Assembly (NCBI GenBank): GCA_028703175.1 | Contig: JAQVNJ010000109.1 | Span: 1-20,773 of the forward strand | DNA: 20,773 nt | DNA from: JAAYCB01 sp012744395 | Lineage (GTDB): Bacteria; Planctomycetota; Planctomycetia; Pirellulales; Thermoguttaceae | Direction of reading: 5' to 3' | Shown: positions 8,176-15,366 of the stretch, piece after piece | Position numbering within the stretch: position 1 is the stretch's first letter | Layout: each line of letters starts with the position of its first letter | Notes under the pieces: generated by a model | What the model was told of the DNA's origin: nothing | Seen by the model: only the letters and a program-made list of their open reading frames with translations | Databases searched by the model: none | Translations under genes and position numbers: made by a program

Positions 8176-8403
8176 CTACTCCTTCCCCCTTCGACGCGCC
8201 GCGGCCGCTTCCGTCAAGCGGCAGACGCCCAGTCGCGAGCACTGCCCGCACGGGGACTCCGCGCCGCACCGGAGCCTCCGCGACTTCAGCCACAAGCCGC
8301 CGCTCGCGGCGGCGATTGCCCCGAAAATGGCCCAGCGCGCGCCAGACACCAGCCAATCGCGGCGATCCGCTCGCGGCGGAGGTTGAACCTTATCGACTGC
8401 CAT
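8176..8403 (-). CDS. Small four-Cys membrane protein, function unknown
   Basis: A 75-residue protein: a charged N-terminus with DRRDW (13-17), one hydrophobic helix (about 22-39), then a basic segment with Cys46, Cys52, Cys55 and Cys61 (CGAESPCGQCSRLGVC) and a basic tail. A GTG at 8421 could add six residues; ATG 8403 is preferred because GCGAGG lies 6 nt upstream. It overlaps the end of the NHL-protein gene by 14 nt and ends 5 nt before the Tat ferredoxin, which argues for a real, co-translated gene. The spacing C-x5-C-x2-C-x5-C could hold a metal or Fe-S cluster or form disulfides. I do not recognise a named family. Confidence 0.7.
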   Translation of the reverse strand: MAVDKVQPPPRADRRDWLVSGARWAIFGAIAAASGGLWLKSRRLRCGAESPCGQCSRLGVCRLTEAAAARRRGKE

Positions 8404-9469
8404 CGGCTGCCTCGCTTTCACCGGATCCGGCCTTGGTTTGAAATCCGTGGATCTTGGCGGTCGTCAGGTCGAGAACCACGACCCGCCCCTTGCCGTCGAC
8501 CGCCACGTCGACGGCCGTGTACTCGTGGTCCGAGAGGCTTTCGTTGACCGCGCCGGCCGCCGCGCCGAAGGTCTCCGGTCCGGCGACGACCGATTCGAAC
8601 TGTCCGTCGGCCGAGTAGATCTTGACGCGCACGAGCCCCTTTTCGGCGGTCACGAACCGGCCATCGGGCAGGACGGCGATGTTGGCCGGATTGCAGCAGC
8701 CAAAGAACCCGTCGATCCGCGCACCCCCTTCGCCCCAGAAGAGTTGCAGATTCCCCTCAAACGAATAGGCCTCCACCCGCAAAGCGCCCGGGTTGACGAC
8801 GCGCAGCCAGCCGTCCGGGTGCATCGCCACGTCGAAGAACGGGCTGGGCACGGCAAACGGGGCCCACCCCCTGCCCCCCCGCTGACCGCCGATCGCCCCG
8901 AGCACGTCGCCCTCCAAGGAGAGGCGGTGGACGCGGGCCTGGCCGGCGTCGGCCGCGAATACGTCCGCCTCGGCCAGCGCGATCGACGTCAAAATGGCCT
9001 TCTCCCCCAACGGCGGCCAACTGGCCAGCGGCTGGCCCTCGCCCGAAAATACTCCGATCTGATCGCCCAAGCCGACGAACACCCGGCCGGCCTGCGGATG
9101 ATCCGCAGGCGCTACCGCCAGGCACGACGGCCGGGCGGCGAGCTCGATCGCCGCCAGCCGGCCGCCTCGGCTGTCGAAGATGCGAATCGACCGGTCTCCG
9201 GCTGCGAAGATCCTGTCCTCGAGGCCAATCGCCACCGCGCTGGCGTCTTTCAGGCCCGAGTCGAAGCAAAACACCTCTTCATAGGCAAGCAGGCCCGGGT
9301 CGATCTGTTTGTACTTGTCGATCTGGTAGACAAACTTTTCCGGCAGGCGATGGCCGCTGCCGCCCGACCGGTCGATCAGCCAAACCGCCAGCCCAGCCAC
9401 CAACGCGGCGGTCGCGACGACGACGATCACACCGAGACCTGCGGGCCGGACGGCGGGTTGGTTCGTCAT
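8390..9469 (-). CDS. Membrane-anchored NHL-repeat beta-propeller protein
   Basis: A 359-residue protein. ATG 9469 has a consensus AGGAGG at 9479-9474; a longer in-frame start at 9532 would add 21 unlikely residues. One membrane anchor (about 11-32) is followed by NHL-like blades: recurrent patterns such as AVAIGLEDRIFAAG, FDVAMHPDGWLRVVN, NIAVLPDGRFVTAEKG and DVAVDGKGRVVVLD. The motif GFFGCCNPANIA (254-265) holds a Cys pair (258, 259) facing a blade start and may be functional. The protein is predicted to be anchored with its propeller in the periplasm. It lies 38 nt after the PQQ-like gene and overlaps the four-Cys gene. A ligand or partner role in the Fe-S module is inferred only from position. 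Confidence 0.82.
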   Translation of the reverse strand: MTNQPAVRPAGLGVIVVVATAALVAGLAVWLIDRSGGSGHRLPEKFVYQIDKYKQIDPGLLAYEEVFCFDSGLKDASAVAIGLEDRIFAAGDRSIRIFDSRGGRLAAIELAARPSCLAVAPADHPQAGRVFVGLGDQIGVFSGEGQPLASWPPLGEKAILTSIALAEADVFAADAGQARVHRLSLEGDVLGAIGGQRGGRGWAPFAVPSPFFDVAMHPDGWLRVVNPGALRVEAYSFEGNLQLFWGEGGARIDGFFGCCNPANIAVLPDGRFVTAEKGLVRVKIYSADGQFESVVAGPETFGAAAGAVNESLSDHEYTAVDVAVDGKGRVVVLDLTTAKIHGFQTKAGSGESEAADGSR

Positions 9470-9507
9470 GGGGCCTCCTGGGCACTGTTCATCGGGCGGG
9501 TCAGGGA

Positions 9508-10917
9508 TCACAAAGCGGCAAGCCGCAGGCACTTCATCTGCACCAGGTCGCGGAGAATCAGCCGCCCCTCGGCAAGCGCCATCGGAGCCCAGGCGTCGTG
9601 GGCGTCTTCGAGAACCTCGAACTGGCCGAGGACCCGGTAGGCGTCGGCTGCGGCTTCCGCCACAGTCAACCGGCCCTGGTCGTTGAGCAGGAGAATCAGT
9701 CCGTCGGCGATCATGTACGGGCCGCGGCCGAACTTGTCGCGGCCGCTGTTCCAGATCTCCTTGCCCGCCAGGTCCATGCAGACAAGCTGCTCGCCACCCG
9801 CCTTCGTACGGACGCCGTATAGATGGCCCTCGTAAAACACGGGCGTATGCTGCTCCGATTCGAACTGCTTGGGTTTCAGTTCAAACAGGCTGCTGATCTC
9901 CAGCCCGCCGCCGCCGGCACTGAGCTGCATCATCCGGGCGCCGGCGGCGTATCCGCCGCAGAAGAAAATCCGGCCATCGCCGATCTCCACCGGCGTGGGG
10001 CAGGTCGCCATCTTGCCGACCCACTCCGTGGTCCGCCAGAGCGTGCGGCCATCTTCCGCGGAAACCCCGATCACGCCTCCCGAGCCGCAATAGACGTACA
10101 TCTTCCGGCCGGCAAACGTCATTGGCAGGATCGAGACGTGCGTCATCTCCCAATTGTCGGCCTTCTCCGATTCCCAGACCGCCTTGCCCGTCTTGATGTC
10201 AACGGCAACCAGGCACGCGTCTCCACAGGGAGCGAGGATCACGCGGTCGCCGTCGATCAGCGGGCACTGCCCGGCGTACCAGTTGGGCACCTTGGCGTGG
10301 TACTGGCCGACCAGGTCGAGCAGCCAGAGGCACTCGCCCGACTCGACGCTCCAGCACGCCACGTGGCATTTCGGGCCGAACGAGACGACGTAGGGGCCGG
10401 AGACCGCGGGCACGGTCCGCGACATGCCGTGGTTCTCGACCACTTCGACGGGATAGCTGTTCCGCCAGATTTCAGCGCCGTCGTCCAGCGAGAAACACCG
10501 CATCGTGTCGGCCATCGCGGCCGGGTCGTAGTCGAGCACGAACACGCGGCCCTGATCGATCGCCGCGCCCGCATGGCCCGGGCCAAGCTCGACGCTCCAA
10601 AGCTTCTCCGGGCCGCTCGCGGGCCAGGTCCGCGCCAGCGGCGGGCCACCCGTGGAGATCGCATTTAACCGGGGGCCGCGGAACCAGGGCCAGCTCCCCT
10701 TGAGCGACGAGGGCTTGCCGCCCAGCATAACCGGGCCGGTCGGCTGCGGGGGCGGTTCCTGCTCCAGATCGCCGCGGCTCGGCACGCCGTCCGCGCCCGG
10801 CAGGCGGGGCGCGAATTCCATCCGGCGGCCAACACTAAGCCAAAGCCCCAAGGCAACGACCCCTAGCGCGGCAAGAACGGAGGGGAGCACGATTTCGACG
10901 CTTCCCTTGTTGATCAT
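9508..10917 (-). CDS. Membrane-anchored PQQ-like beta-propeller protein (first gene of redox operon)
   Basis: A 469-residue protein starting at ATG 10917, chosen because MINKG is followed at once by a hydrophobic anchor (about 8-28); the open frame continues upstream but only as low-complexity basic sequence. The Shine-Dalgarno is weak. A Pro-rich linker leads to WPWFRGPRLN (about 76-85) and propeller blades such as FSLDDGAEIWR, WSVESGECLWL, VDIKTGKAVWE, VSAEDGRTLWR and MDLAGKEIWN. This fold is shared with the second propeller of the operon, but that protein has three membrane segments and a longer N-terminus. Several Cys occur inside blades (for example APCGDAC, YCGSGG, FFCGGY), more than usual for a periplasmic propeller. 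PQQ binding is not shown. As the first gene it should lie next to the operon promoter. Confidence 0.83.
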   Translation of the reverse strand: MINKGSVEIVLPSVLAALGVVALGLWLSVGRRMEFAPRLPGADGVPSRGDLEQEPPPQPTGPVMLGGKPSSLKGSWPWFRGPRLNAISTGGPPLARTWPASGPEKLWSVELGPGHAGAAIDQGRVFVLDYDPAAMADTMRCFSLDDGAEIWRNSYPVEVVENHGMSRTVPAVSGPYVVSFGPKCHVACWSVESGECLWLLDLVGQYHAKVPNWYAGQCPLIDGDRVILAPCGDACLVAVDIKTGKAVWESEKADNWEMTHVSILPMTFAGRKMYVYCGSGGVIGVSAEDGRTLWRTTEWVGKMATCPTPVEIGDGRIFFCGGYAAGARMMQLSAGGGGLEISSLFELKPKQFESEQHTPVFYEGHLYGVRTKAGGEQLVCMDLAGKEIWNSGRDKFGRGPYMIADGLILLLNDQGRLTVAEAAADAYRVLGQFEVLEDAHDAWAPMALAEGRLILRDLVQMKCLRLAAL

Positions 10918-11508
10918 TGTGATTCTCGAAGGACACGCTTGGGGGACCTCGCCACAATCTGAGAGCCCGAGAACACGCATGGCGCCCAAGCCATCTCCAG
11001 GCCGCCGATCGACAGATGGGCCGCGGGACCGGCCGAAACAGGCGAGATTTCGGCAAACGAGATTTCGGCGAAATCGGGCTCCCGGCAAACAGGCCGTCGC
11101 CTTGAGGTACAACGCCGGCCGCTCCAGGACCCCGAATCTGTCTCTTCTTGGATATCCGGCGGCATGGCAAATGTCAAGGCGATTCGCCGATTTCCCCCCC
11201 CTCATCGGGTCCCCAGGCACCAGCTTTCCTGGTTCCCACCGCCATCCTCCTGGTCCCCATCTCCAGCTTGGGAATCGCCTCGCCTTCGCTGGCAATTTAT
11301 ATCGATTCTTCCGTTTCTGCGGCGCTTTCCGGCAGCGCCGCGCCGCATTATGCCGGTTCTCGTGATGCTCCGGCCTGCGCGGTTTCGATAACCTGCTACG
11401 GTGGTTTCGAGCATGACGGCTGGCGCCGGCCCGCTGGGAGTGTCCAACCGGTGGACTTGTGTGGCAACGCCGCTTGTGTCGCCAGTCCATCTCGGCGGAG
11501 ATATCTAC
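10918..11508. other. Divergent intergenic region between redox operon and porin
   Basis: About 590 nt without a supported gene. It must contain the promoters for the leftward redox operon and the rightward porin, but no convincing -35/-10 pair stands out. Visible structure: a short direct repeat GAGATTTCGGC at about 11044-11074; a degenerate copy of the GGTTCCCAAGC-type palindrome at 11252-11276; and a small AT-rich patch (GCAATTTATATCGATT) near 11291-11306 that is the best place to look for a promoter or regulator site. Confidence 0.5.
11252..11276. repeat. Degenerate copy of GGTTCCCAAGC palindromic repeat
   Basis: The sequence GGTCCCCATCTCCAGCTTGG followed by GAATC matches most positions of the palindrome seen intact at 15185-15210. 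A related fragment, GGTTCCCACC, lies just before it near 11231-11240. Confidence 0.4.
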
Positions 11509-12993
11509 ATGCATCGAGGCAGCGGCACGTGGTGCGCCTGCTTGGCCGGGGCGTTTGTGGCCATCCTGTCAACCGGCGCGAACGCTCAGCTTGTCCAGCC
11601 GTCCGGGGGAGGTGGGCAGCTTGCCGCGGAGCCGCCAATCGCGCGGCTCTCCCAGGCCGATCGCCGGCTCGACGCCCAACCGGTCGGCGGCCAACAGACC
11701 GCAGCGGACCTGGCCGCGCGCGTCGCGGCGCTGGAAAAGGCCCTCCAGAAGGCCGCCGATAAGGAGGCCGAAAACAAAAGAAAGGCCGCCGCCAAGCCGT
11801 CGGTGACCGTCGGCGGGCGGGTCTTCCTCGACAGCGTCTGGTTCAACGACAACGCGGCGGCCGCAGCGGCCGCTCCGGCTGGATACGGTTCGGCGAATTT
11901 GCAGGACACGGTCTACTTCCGCACGGCCCGACTGCACGCCGAAGGGGAGATGTTCGACGTCTACAGCTACAAGATCGAGCTGGACTTCGCCGACCGCGAG
12001 TTGCTTTCCGAAACGGCGCGGCAGCAGCGCACCGCGTTCAAGGACGTCTACTTCCAGATCCGCGATCTGCGGCTGTTGAACACCGTCCGCGTGGGGCACT
12101 TCAGAGAACCCTTCAGCCTGGAGGAGTTGACCAGCACGCTGTCGATCACGTTCATGGAACGATCACTGCCCAACGCCCTGGCGCCGGCAAGGAACGTCGG
12201 CGCGATGGCGCTGAACCACAACGAACAGGAGACCCTGACCTGGGCGTTCGGCGGATTCCGGCACATGGACACCGAGTCCGTCCCCCTCGGCTCCAATGAC
12301 GACGGCGGCTACTCCTTCACCGCGCGCGGGACATGGCTGCCCTGGTACGACGAGGCGAGCGGCGGGCGCGGCCTGGTCCACCTCGGCCTGGGGTACCGCT
12401 ACTGGGACTTCGACGACCTCCAGCCGCGTTTTCGGAGCCGGCCGGAAAACGGCGTCGGCCCGACGATCCTCGACACGGGCAGGATCGACGCGGCCGATTT
12501 CGGCAATTTCCTCGGCCCCGAGGTGGCGATTGTCTTCGGGCCGTTCTCCGTCCAGTCGGAATATGTCGCCGGCTTCCTCAGCCAGAGCGGCGCCGAAGAC
12601 GCCTTCGTGAGTGGCTATTATATCTACGCCAGCTACTTCCTGACCGGCGAGCACCGCCCCTATCGCCGCAGCGAAGGCCGCTTCGGCCGCACGAAACCGC
12701 TGGGCAACTTCCTCGGCATCCGCTCCGGCGACGGCGATTCCCGAAGCGGCCGCGGCGCCTGGGAGCTCGCCTACCGCTACTCGAATCTCGACCTGACCGA
12801 TCCCGGCGCGGGGCTCGGGGCGGGCTTCGCGGCGGACCACACCTTCGGCGTCAATTGGTATCTCACGCCCAACGCCCGCCTGATGTGGAACTACGTCCAC
12901 ACCGACGTCCGCCAGCGATTCACGCCCGCCGGAACGCCTCTGCCGAACGTCCCGCTCGACGCCTTCTTGATCCGCATGCAGTTCGATTTCTAG
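11509..12993 (+). CDS. OprO/OprP-family porin
   Basis: A 494-residue outer-membrane protein. Start ATG 11509 has CGGAG 8 nt upstream and begins a signal peptide with a probable cleavage site ANA|Q (24-27); the open frame reaches back to 11401 but without signal features. After a Gln/Gly-rich stretch comes a short coiled coil (about 60-95, VAALEKALQKAADKEAENK), common at the N-terminus of trimeric porins. The rest is beta-barrel-like, with alternating hydrophobics and aromatic girdles, for example VGHFREPFSLEELTS (Porin_O_P-like loop) and WELAYRYSNLDLTD near the end. It ends in Phe (MQFDF), the usual last residue of barrel proteins. The family often transports phosphate or polyphosphate, but substrate cannot be read here. 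It is transcribed away from the redox operon. Confidence 0.87.
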   Translation: MHRGSGTWCACLAGAFVAILSTGANAQLVQPSGGGGQLAAEPPIARLSQADRRLDAQPVGGQQTAADLAARVAALEKALQKAADKEAENKRKAAAKPSVTVGGRVFLDSVWFNDNAAAAAAAPAGYGSANLQDTVYFRTARLHAEGEMFDVYSYKIELDFADRELLSETARQQRTAFKDVYFQIRDLRLLNTVRVGHFREPFSLEELTSTLSITFMERSLPNALAPARNVGAMALNHNEQETLTWAFGGFRHMDTESVPLGSNDDGGYSFTARGTWLPWYDEASGGRGLVHLGLGYRYWDFDDLQPRFRSRPENGVGPTILDTGRIDAADFGNFLGPEVAIVFGPFSVQSEYVAGFLSQSGAEDAFVSGYYIYASYFLTGEHRPYRRSEGRFGRTKPLGNFLGIRSGDGDSRSGRGAWELAYRYSNLDLTDPGAGLGAGFAADHTFGVNWYLTPNARLMWNYVHTDVRQRFTPAGTPLPNVPLDAFLIRMQFDF

Positions 12994-13246
12994 CAGCCGG
13001 AAACAAGACGGACCGTGGCAAGTCGAAGACTTGTCCGCCGGGCAGCGGAGAACGGGGCGTGAAAAGGTGGAGAACGGATCGCGAAAACGCGAAAGCGCGA
13101 AAAAGACAAGTCGCTGCAAGTGAACGCGTTTGGCGCCTCTTGATCCTCTCCGTTTTCGCCCTTTCGCGCTTTCGCGATTCTCTGGCAATTGTGCTGAATT
13201 CCCTGTGTGGCCGGTCCGGCCGTCGCCGGGCGAGCCGCACCAGTCG
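12994..13246. other. Convergent gap holding palindromic elements
   Basis: Between the ends of the porin and GH172 genes. It holds a perfect 6-bp hairpin CAAGTC-GAA-GACTTG (13019-13033) close to the porin stop, and the larger inverted repeat described separately. No gene is supported; open frames here are rich in Arg/Lys/Glu because of the repeat. Confidence 0.5.
13070..13182. repeat. Inverted repeat with CGCGAAAR units
   Basis: The left arm (about 13070-13105) contains ATCGCGAAAACGCGAAAGCG followed by CGAAAA, that is, three tandem 8-nt units CGCGAAAR. The right arm (about 13149-13182) carries the reverse complement of nearly the same sequence (about two mismatches over 25 nt). The spacer is about 45 nt. 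Its position between two convergent genes fits a bidirectional transcription end or a dispersed extragenic repeat. Confidence 0.6.
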
Positions 13247-14353
13247 TCATTTCTCGGGAAGATCGGCCCTCCGCTCGGCCAGGCTGGGAAACGCTGGCAG
13301 CGCGGCGCTCGGCACCGGCTCGTACCAGAATGTTGCGCAGGACCAGTCGTCCTCGGTCTCCACTAAACCGCCCTTGTAGGCGATCTGCTGGATCGCGATC
13401 CGGCACTCCGTCCGCCAGGCGATCGGGTCGGGCAGGTGCCAGCGGTACATGGAGACGAAACTGTCCTGGTTCAGGCTACAGCCGTTGAGCGGGAACAGCG
13501 TCTGTTGGATTCCCCAGGAGAGTCCCACGTAGTCCTCGCTGCCGGTCCCGCAAATCGTGGGAAACTCGTCGTCGCCGTCCATGTAGACCTTGATCTCGCC
13601 CTCGCCCCACCACTGATCGGGATGAAGGTTGCGGATGCCGATCACCGAGCCGATGAAACGGCCCTTCGCCCGGCGGATGGGCAGCAGCTCGAAGTCGCGC
13701 TTCTCGGTCGTCGGGTTCTCGCGGCGAAACAGCGCGTGGAGCCGCCCGGCGTCGGCCGGATGCTTGTCTCCAAGCGTGTAGTCGATCTGGTAGTAGAGCG
13801 GGATGTCTTTGTCTCCCTCGTTGGTGAACGACATTCGGGCGCGGCGCGCGAACGGCATCGGCAGCCAGATGTTCATCCCCGCGCTTTGACCGACCGAGTG
13901 CACCGCCGACGCGTACGGCTTGACAATCCCGTGAGCGATGCCGAAGAAATCCGCCACGGGGCACTCGATGCTTGGGTGCTCCTGGTCGTCCCACCAGGCG
14001 CGCAGGACCAGGCTGCGGAGATTCTTGGGAATCGGCCGCGTTGTCATCCAGATATGGCGGATCGTGCCCGGCCCCTCGATGTTGCACAACAGGACGGTCT
14101 CCCCCGGCTTGATCGATCGGCTGGGCGCTCCCTTGCGCCCGACTCCGAGGTTGCTGGCCGCCTTGCCCCCCTCGCCCGCCGCCCCGGTGGGGTTCTCAAA
14201 GGAGATCGAGCGTGACAGCAGGCCCGTGTCGAGCAGATATGGCTGGGCCGCCAGGTCGACCGGAGCCTGGGCCGAGACCGGCACTGCCACGAGCAGGCTG
14301 GCAAGCATCACGGCGGGCAGTGGCGGAACGAAAACGCGGTGGCGGGCGTACAT
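13247..14353 (-). CDS. Secreted GH172 (DUF2961) glycoside hydrolase-like protein
   Basis: A 368-residue protein. ATG 14353 is chosen: AAGGAG lies 8 nt upstream and a signal peptide follows with probable cleavage at VSA|Q (26-29). DUF2961 hallmarks are present: GPGTIRHIWMT (94-104), RAWWDDQEHPSIECPVADFF (118-137), WWGEGEIKVYMDGDDEFPT (248-266) and CGTGSEDYVG (268-277). GH172 enzymes act on fructofuranose-type or D-arabinan linkages; the acidic residues in the GEGE and GSEDY motifs are the likely active-site candidates. Length matches the family. It stands alone on the minus strand, so no pathway can be assigned from neighbours. The substrate is unknown. Confidence 0.85.
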   Translation of the reverse strand: MYARHRVFVPPLPAVMLASLLVAVPVSAQAPVDLAAQPYLLDTGLLSRSISFENPTGAAGEGGKAASNLGVGRKGAPSRSIKPGETVLLCNIEGPGTIRHIWMTTRPIPKNLRSLVLRAWWDDQEHPSIECPVADFFGIAHGIVKPYASAVHSVGQSAGMNIWLPMPFARRARMSFTNEGDKDIPLYYQIDYTLGDKHPADAGRLHALFRRENPTTEKRDFELLPIRRAKGRFIGSVIGIRNLHPDQWWGEGEIKVYMDGDDEFPTICGTGSEDYVGLSWGIQQTLFPLNGCSLNQDSFVSMYRWHLPDPIAWRTECRIAIQQIAYKGGLVETEDDWSCATFWYEPVPSAALPAFPSLAERRADLPEK

Positions 14354-14669
14354 CGTGGCGACTCCTTGTGCTGATTTCAGGAAATGGGAGAACGGCCTCG
14401 CGCCCGACATTCTAAACGGCTCGGCGGAGGAGCACCAATTGCGCTAGCGCCGCCTTCCAGAGAGGGGCTCCGGCTGGCGTGCGGCGCGGCCGCGGGAAAG
14501 GCGGCCGCAGGCAGGGATTCTGCCGCTTCGCGGAAATCGCCCGCCGGCCGTGTAACCCGAACTGCGGGGGGCGCATCCAACGGAGAAGAAGTACGGAAAC
14601 CGCCGCGATTTCGGCGGTTTGCCATTGCCCGACGACCTCTAGCAGATTCTCAGGAAGGAAGCTGTTGCC
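14354..14669. other. Divergent intergenic region between GH172 and thioredoxin genes
   Basis: About 316 nt with no supported gene. It should hold promoters for both flanking genes, but none is clear. The only distinct structure is the hairpin at 14597-14620. Confidence 0.45.
14597..14620. promoter_or_regulatory. 9-bp hairpin upstream of thioredoxin gene
   Basis: AAACCGCCG (14597-14605) and CGGCGGTTT (14612-14620) form a perfect 9-bp stem with a 6-nt loop, 50 nt before the thioredoxin start. The short T-run at the 3' side could make it a weak terminator of upstream transcription; a leader structure is equally possible. Confidence 0.4.
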
Positions 14670-15146
14670 ATGAGTCTAAACGGAACCAACTGGTTGTTGA
14701 TCGTCTTGACGGTTGTGCTCGTCGGTCTGGTTGTCTATTCGTCGTCGCGGGGAACCTGCCCCTGGAGCCAGGCCGTGGAGTCGCCGGCGTCGGCCGCCGC
14801 CACGGCCCCGACTCCGGCCGACGAGGACGCCAGGCTGGTCTATGCCGACCAGTCCAATTTCGAGCATTGGGTGCTCCGGGCGCAGGAACCCGTCCTGGTC
14901 GATTTCTATGCCGATTGGTGCGGGCCCTGCCAGCGCCTCTCGCCAATCCTCGACCGAGTCGCCGAGCAATTGACTTCCGGCCGGATTGTGAAAGTCAATG
15001 TCGACGACAGTCCCGGCCTGGCCGCGCAATACCGCGTCCAATCGATCCCCACCATGCTGCTCTTCGTCGGAGGCCAGGAGGTCCAGAGACTGAAAGGCAT
15101 CCGCAGCGAAGCCGAGTTGGCCGACCTGTTCACCACGCAGCGTTAG
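14670..15146 (+). CDS. Membrane-anchored thioredoxin
   Basis: A 158-residue protein with an N-terminal membrane anchor (about 8-24), a Ser/Ala/Pro linker (about 30-52) and a thioredoxin domain with the classical active site WCGPC (83-87) after VLVDFYAD (75-82), and the cis-Pro loop SIPT (125-128). With the anchor at the N-terminus the domain should face the periplasm. It may reduce or hold disulfides of exported proteins. The Shine-Dalgarno AGGAAGGA (14652-14659) supports this ATG. It is a single gene between a divergent and a convergent neighbour. Confidence 0.9.
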   Translation: MSLNGTNWLLIVLTVVLVGLVVYSSSRGTCPWSQAVESPASAAATAPTPADEDARLVYADQSNFEHWVLRAQEPVLVDFYADWCGPCQRLSPILDRVAEQLTSGRIVKVNVDDSPGLAAQYRVQSIPTMLLFVGGQEVQRLKGIRSEAELADLFTTQR

Positions 15147-15184
15147 CCGCGCGGTCGTCCCCCTTTCCGGGCTCCGGCCCCCCT

Positions 15185-15210
15185 GGTTCCCAAGCTCCCG
15201 CTTGGGAACC
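15185..15210. repeat. Perfect 11-bp palindrome (GGTTCCCAAGC), possible bidirectional terminator
   Basis: GGTTCCCAAGC (15185-15195), loop TCCC, GCTTGGGAACC (15200-15210). It follows the thioredoxin stop by 38 nt and precedes the convergent kinase end, so it could end transcription from both sides. No U-tract is present. A similar but imperfect copy lies at 15284-15303 and a degenerate one at 11252-11276, which points to a dispersed extragenic element. Confidence 0.6.
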
Positions 15211-15227
15211 TCGGCCGACCCTACTGC

Positions 15228-15247
15228 AACCCGAAGCGTTAGCGAGG
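15228..15247. repeat. Short motif AACCCGAAGCGTTAGCGAGG
   Basis: A 20-nt motif in the convergent gap. It resembles, from memory, an extragenic sequence (CCCGAAGCGTxAGCGAGG) repeated in many planctomycete genomes. Only this copy is in the window, so repeat status rests on recollection. Confidence 0.35.
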
Positions 15248-15283
15248 CCAACTCGTGTTATCCGTCCTCACGCGCGCTTCCTG

Positions 15284-15303
15284 GGTTCCCCAGCTTGGGA
15301 ACC
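15284..15303. repeat. Second copy of GGTTCCC...GGGAACC palindrome
   Basis: GGTTCCC (15284-15290) and GGGAACC (15297-15303) pair as a 7-bp stem. The sequence is a shortened version of the element at 15185-15210. Confidence 0.5.
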
Positions 15304-15366
15304 TCCGCCGCGCGCTTGCTCAGACTCCCCCAGACAAACCAGCCCAAAGCGCAGCCCCGCAAACGC

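Noticed and set aside
8171..8356. Upstream extension of the Tat ferredoxin to 8356
   Set aside because: It would run through the four-Cys gene; the Tat motif and AAGGAG fix the start at 8170.
4398..10917. True PQQ-dependent dehydrogenases
   Set aside because: The propellers match the PQQ-like repeat fold, but I see no evidence for dehydrogenase active-site residues or a cytochrome c domain.
10918..11514. Upstream extension of the first PQQ-like gene to 11514
   Set aside because: The extra 199 residues are basic and low in complexity, and the hydrophobic anchor directly follows ATG 10917.
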